64,000 nt of DNA from Blakeslea trispora (Eukaryota > Mucoromycota > Mucoromycetes > Mucorales > Choanephoraceae), in contig JAIWNE010000015.1 of the NCBI GenBank assembly GCA_025331445.1, positions 186,001-250,000 of the forward strand, given 5' to 3'. Under the pieces are notes generated by a model. It was not told the DNA's origin. It was given only the letters and a program-made list of their open reading frames with translations, and searched no databases. Position numbers and translations under genes: made by a program. Below, one piece after another: positions 59,460 through 64,000 of this stretch. Positions within the stretch are counted from its first letter, which is position 1. Each line of letters begins with the position of its first letter.

Positions 59460-61037
59460 GATAATAAAGCTAAGAGAGTAACGATAATAGAACAATAATG
59501 TAGATCACTATTTACCTCTGTATTTATATCATATTTCTAAAGATCTCTGTTGTGACAAAGAAGGCAACTTTGACTTTAAATGGATTGGAAAATGACATAA
59601 TGATTTATTTATACGTCACTGACGTGATCTCTTTTTTGCTTTTGCAACAGCTCATCAGCAAACGTAAACAATTGAACCAATTGCCGCTTTGTTCTTTTAA
59701 CCTTAATTGATTCCAATCAATTGTTCTGTTGGACATTCCAGAAAGACTAATGATATTCAGATCTATAGGTACATTAGATAAAACAAAAGCTTTTTTTTTT
59801 CCTTTCTTTGGGTAACACATTGTACAATATACAAAAGAAAATTTCTTGTCTCACTAGTACTTAGTCATTTTCTTGTAAGAAAAAAAAAAGTGGTTTGATT
59901 TGTATAGGCATTGATGAATTGCCTGAGCACGATATGTCCCGAGAAAAATAAGTGATTTTTTATCATGTCCTATGAACTACATTGATCAAAAGAGAGGAAC
60001 AAACTGATCTACTACACCATCAAGTTTTTCTTTTCTACACCTTATACCTTTTACCAAAAATCAGAAAAAGCGATATTTAGTGAATCGTGAAAGCACGCGA
60101 AAAAAGAGTTATTTGATCAATCCCGAGAAATAAGATGGGTAAGAGAGATCAACTCGAATATGGCCTAGCACCAACAAACATGCCATCTTTCTTTCTTTTA
60201 CTATCCTAAATAAAGCAACAAATGGTACCATTTAGCAGGATGAAAACCTTATTTCTCTCTCGTTCATTCATCTCTATTATATCTATCAATTAGTTTGTCC
60301 GTCTACAATGTTGCTTAGTATCCTGATTTACTCATGCTTAATTTTGGCAGAGTTTGTTCATCATTTCCAGAATCAAAGACTTTGGTTTGATTTCAATCTG
60401 TAAATGAGTATAACTGCCTTTCGAGAATTACAGACACTCTCAAATCTCAACTAACAGAAGAAAAAGAAAGCTTAATGTGTGTATGCTTTCTTAATATACT
60501 CTCTTTGAAGCTGGCATATAATAAACTGCCTTTGGTAACCAAAAGACGTTACAAGTATCGAAATAAAAATCTCTAATAAATTCATCGCGAGAGTGGGTGT
60601 TTTTTCTTATGAGATAGAGAAACTTTTTAAGACTCTTTCACTATTTGATGCTGGTGTGGACTTTGAAAGTCAAAATAATTCAATCCCAAAATAGTAGGCA
60701 CCCTTTAAACATACAATAAACATTAATTTTGGCTACAGACATTGATCAATGTTTCATAGTTGGACATACTCTGAAACAATTCATTTTAAGTATCATACAT
60801 GATTCGAAAGATCGTTTCAGCTTTGAGATGCTGACTCGGAGCTTGTATTTAACCATTGAGTAATGCTATCAAAATCTGAAGTATCTCCTGTCTTTGTCAT
60901 TTTCCTGTGTCTTACTTGCGTGTGTAACTTTGATATAATGGTCACACGAGTTTGTTTCTACTTTGCATATTTTTTTTCTTTTCTCTCTTTTTATTTTTCC
61001 TTTTTATTCTTACTTTGCATTCATTTAGCTCCTCAAG
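59460..61037. other. Divergent intergenic region, no convincing gene
   Basis: About 1.6 kb between the His-rich gene and the MFS transporter. AT-rich with A-runs near 59790 and 59880. A T/C-rich leader (60970-61030) directly precedes the transporter ATG. Short frames show no motif. Confidence 0.6.
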
Positions 61038-62781
61038 ATGTCCATAAATGAGCAATCAAAGAATGGACCAGAACTACATAATACGGAAATCATAAATCAA
61101 GACTATAAACATTCAGATTATAGTATTAGCTCAGCTAGTACAAGCAGCCACAAAGCAAGCAAGACATCTTCCTTTTTTAATGTTGTGTTTAGCGGCTTTG
61201 CTTTATTATCTGATGGATACCAATCTGGTGTCATCAGTTTTGTTAATCTTTTTCTCGGAAAGATCTATGGTCCTGATGTTTTTAATGCTGAAATGAAGTC
61301 TCGTTTGTCTTATTCCATGTTTGTAGGAGCAATCGTTGGGCAAGTGGGTAAAGTTAAGAAAAAAAAAAAAGAAGACCATCAGATCAATACAGCCAATGAA
61401 CAGTTGATTTAAAGTCATCTCTTTAATTTTTTTTAGGCTTTGGCTTGGTCATTGATCGTATCGGCCGCAAAATAGGTTTGATATCTACTACTTTTTTGGT
61501 GATTATAGGTGCTGCACTTTCTTGTGCTTCAAGTGGCACAACGGTTAACGGATTGCTCTGGATGATGATTATTTCTAGAGGTATTTTGGGAGTTGGTGTA
61601 GGCGGCGAATATCCATGCAGCTCTGTTTCAGCTGGTGAATCTGCTGATGAAGTAGCTCCAGGCAAGCGTGGTGGATTGTTTGTGCTGGTAAGCATCTTTT
61701 TTAAAAAAAAAGGAGTGTAATGTAATTCAAGAGTCGGCAGTTAAATCTGCATAAATAGGTAACAAATTTTGTCATTGATTTGGGTTATGTGATTTCTGCT
61801 ATCGTACCTGTCATTCTACTTGCTATATTCAAAGATAACTTGGAACCTGTTTGGCGCTTGTGTCTTGGTCTAGGAATTGTACCTCCTCTTTCAGTTCTCT
61901 ACTGTAGGTCTTAATGTATATAAAAAAAAATAATGGGAAAAATAACTTACATATATGATAATATAGTCCGATTAAAAATGGCCGATTCGGAGCGATACAA
62001 AACAGGTGCTTTGAAGAGGCAGGTGCCTTATCTCCTCATTTTTAGGCGATATTGGAAGCGTTTGTTACTCACTAGCTCTTTGTGGTTTCTATATGATTTT
62101 ATTTCTTATCCTAGTGGTGTGTTTTCAACCATCATTATAGACAACGTGGCCAGTAACGAATCAACACTAGAAGTTGTTGCTTGGAATATTCTACTGTATA
62201 GCTTCTATCTGCCTGGATGTCTTAGTGGCGCTTATGCTGTAGACAAAATTGGAAGACGCATGACATTAGCGCTTGGACTTGTACTTCAGGGAATTGTTGG
62301 CCTTATCTTGGGCGGGGTATATGAATTACTAGCAGCCAGATGCATTCCTATGTTCATCATTATGTATGGCATTTTTTTGGCTTTAGGTGAATTCGGACCA
62401 GGCAATACCATGGGTCTCAATGCTATGGAGTTATATCCCACAGCGGTGCGAGGTACATGTTATGGTATCTCGGCCGCGATAGGCAAAGTAGGTGCAACAG
62501 TAGGCACACTTGCATTTGCTCCTATGCAAGAATCTATGGGCTATCGTGGCCCTGTATTAGTTGGTGGTGGCTTGTGTATTTTTGCGGGAATGATAGCTCT
62601 TTTCTTACTGCCTAATATTGGCCCTGAAGGGCTTGTAGAAGAGGATGCTTCTTTCCGCAAATACCTTGCCGAACATGGCTACGATGTAAGCCAGCTTGGC
62701 CTATCTAACAAAGACCAATATGGATCTTTTCAACACTCAAAACCTTCCTCCTCTAATTCAATGAGATTAGAGCAAGAATAA
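61038..62781 (+). CDS. MFS transporter, glycerophosphodiester/phosphate permease (Git1-like)
   Basis: Plasma-membrane carrier of 506 aa in four exons (61038-61347, 61437-61687, 61759-61903, 61967-62781; exact multiple of three). The hydrophilic N-terminus (to about 45) is followed by 12 predicted helices. Family motifs: FALLSDGYQSGVI in TM1, GFGLVIDRIGRKIG (loop 2-3 motif), SRGILGVGVGGEYPCSS in TM4-5, LGIVPPLSVLYFRLKM before the central loop, and DKIGRRMTLALGL in the second half. The GGEYP and LGIVPP features match the Git1/Pho84 proton-symporter group; the TM1 and loop sequences look closer to Git1 than Pho84. Substrate is probably glycerophosphoinositol/glycerophosphocholine or phosphate. 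Confidence 0.88.
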
Positions 62782-63558
62782 GACAATCTAATAAAGCAAA
62801 ACTAATGTATTTATATCATTCGACTAAAGTGCTGATTTGATTTCACAAGAAAACAACAGCTTCAGTCAGATGTCGGCTCAGTCAAATTTGGGTACATAGC
62901 ATTCAAGGGCTTTTGCTCAAATGCATAGCGGCTTGATCGAAAAGCAGTTTTTTCAGGAAGCCCTTTAGATCAAAGATCCCTGATCTACTAGCACCCTTGT
63001 GTAAGTTGCACAAAGTGTCTTTTTGAGTAGGGTAACTAAATTACCATCAGTCAATTAGCTTCTCGTACGCCTTTCATCCCACTTGGTTTTTGGTAGATCA
63101 TATAAAGGACTTATTGATTATTTGCGCTTCTTTTCTCATTCTGAAGCTAATTGTAATCTTAGCAGTACTATAAACTATTTGACTAACAGAAAGTTGATAT
63201 TTTTTTGCCAGACCTTCGAGACTTCTCTTTCAGGAGGCAACAATGGCCAAGAATACTGTTGTCGTTTTGGAAGCTAATTATGTAACGGGAATGTCTTCCA
63301 CGAGCAGTTTTGCAATGCGTCTAATTTTTCATGGCAATTTCGCATAGACAGAATAATAGCAACTCTTATTGGATGCTGTTACCCAATGATACTGCTTACT
63401 ATTAGCGGAGTAGATCCTAGACGCAGCCCCGTCCTGTTTACTTTTGAACGGTCTTTTAATTGCAAGTCAAGAAAAGTGCCATAAATCATACTTAACGCGG
63501 CTGCTGATTTTCCCTCTTTCTTTCGTTTTTTTTTTTCTACAAACAAAACTTATGCCTA
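62782..63558. other. Intergenic region with a coding relic
   Basis: About 780 bp between the MFS gene and SIN3. It contains the peptide relic at 63329-63428, listed separately, and a T-rich leader (63515-63540) before SIN3. Confidence 0.55.
63329..63428 (-). pseudogene. Short coding relic with YSA-SKQY peptide (copy 2)
   Basis: The minus strand encodes IYSANSKQYHWVTASNKSCYY and then a stop at 63329, resembling the peptide at 40311-40430 (YSAGSKQYDW ... NKSCYY). The shared DNA core on plus strand is TGCTTACTA followed by GCGGAGTAG and CAGCCCCG. Family unknown. Confidence 0.4.
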
Positions 63559-64000
63559 ATGACATCTGAAAACATACCAGATACAAGGCAAGTAGTAAAC
63601 GCACAAACACGCACACATATACACAAAACTACAAGAAGGAGAAACTGATATACTCTGACAGGGCACCAAATATTTCTTACTCCATCGCCCCATCAGCACC
63701 ATCTACACTAGAACAGCGTCCTTTGAATGTCAAGGATGCATTGAGCTATCTTGACAAAGTAAAGGCCAAATTCACTACACAAGCCGATGTCTACAGTCAA
63801 TTTTTAGATATTATGAAGGACTTCAAAAGTCAAACGTAAGCTTCCTTCATTCATTGTTATTTTCTGCAATACTTATGCAGTTTATCTTTCTTTTATCAGT
63901 ATCGATACCCCTGGTGTTATTGAGCGTGTATCTGCTTTGTTTCAAGGTCACCCTACACTTATGTCTGGATTTAATACGTTTCTGCCTCCCGGCTACTGCA
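63559..64000 (+). CDS. SIN3: SIN3 transcriptional co-repressor, 5' end (partial)
   Basis: Three exons seen: 63559-63587, 63662-63835, 63900 onward; the gene leaves the window. Residues from about 30 on form the first paired amphipathic helix (PAH1): [65 protein letters not shown], which is diagnostic of Sin3, scaffold of the Rpd3 histone deacetylase complex. The first intron uses a GC donor (ACAAG|GCAAGT ... GACAG|GG); a nearby GT donor would break the frame into PAH1. The N-terminus is very short ([10 protein letters not shown]...), so an additional upstream start cannot be excluded. Confidence 0.93.

Noticed and set aside
59033..59498. Two frames overlapping the His-rich gene
   Set aside because: They are repeat shadows (Met-Ser and Leu-Ile alternations) of the GTATGA microsatellite.

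Overview
The window looks like nuclear DNA of an early-diverging filamentous fungus, most likely Mucoromycota (Mucorales-like). The evidence is AT-rich intergenic DNA full of homopolymer A/T runs and CT-rich leaders, many short introns (about 50-90 nt, GT-AG with occasional GC-AG) and typical fungal protein families (Tom1/HUWE1, Rmd5, Caf40, ELO, peroxisomal Lon, Sin3). The species call is inference; no marker gene was compared. Nearly every protein below was assembled by reading splice sites by eye. Most multi-exon models close to an exact multiple of three and join conserved motifs across introns, which is the main internal check.

Left part (0.2-23.7 kb): a homeodomain gene, a low-complexity hydrophilin-like gene, then four consecutive ubiquitin-proteasome genes: a Mub1/SamB-type MYND protein, the proteasomal deubiquitinase Ubp6, the GID ligase RING subunit Rmd5, and a giant Tom1/HUWE1 HECT ligase (3604 codons, 9 exons). 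Ubp6 and Rmd5 converge with 25 bp between stops; Rmd5 and Tom1 diverge from a 0.63 kb poly-T-rich region.

Middle part (24.7-34.8 kb): a small heat-shock protein, a fatty-acid elongase convergent with a Pof1-type NMN adenylyltransferase, a large secreted/transmembrane Kelch protein, and an unrecognised gene. The 30.7-33.8 kb gap holds decayed coding segments.

Repeat-rich stretch (34.8-40.7 kb): a tRNA-Asn, a 1.14 kb TA-flanked transposon with 27-bp perfect terminal inverted repeats and a broken transposase, and several diverged repeat pairs and pseudogene relics. A second, differently rearranged copy of the transposon lies at 53.66-54.68 kb and ends in a long hairpin.

Right part (40.7-64 kb): Caf40 (CCR4-NOT), a SPATA20/YyaL-type thioredoxin-fold protein built from 12 exons including three micro-exons (7, 11 and 7 nt), ribosomal protein eL30 divergent from mitochondrial EF-Ts, a four-TM protein, peroxisomal Lon (C-terminal SHL), an adenylation-carrier-reductase enzyme, a His-rich protein, a Git1-like MFS transporter and the 5' end of SIN3, which runs off the window.

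I found no CRISPR array, rRNA, phage or clearly new multi-gene system. The items most worth following up are the ubiquitin gene neighbourhood, the micro-exons, the two rearranged transposon copies, and the shared peptide relics in the gene-poor regions.
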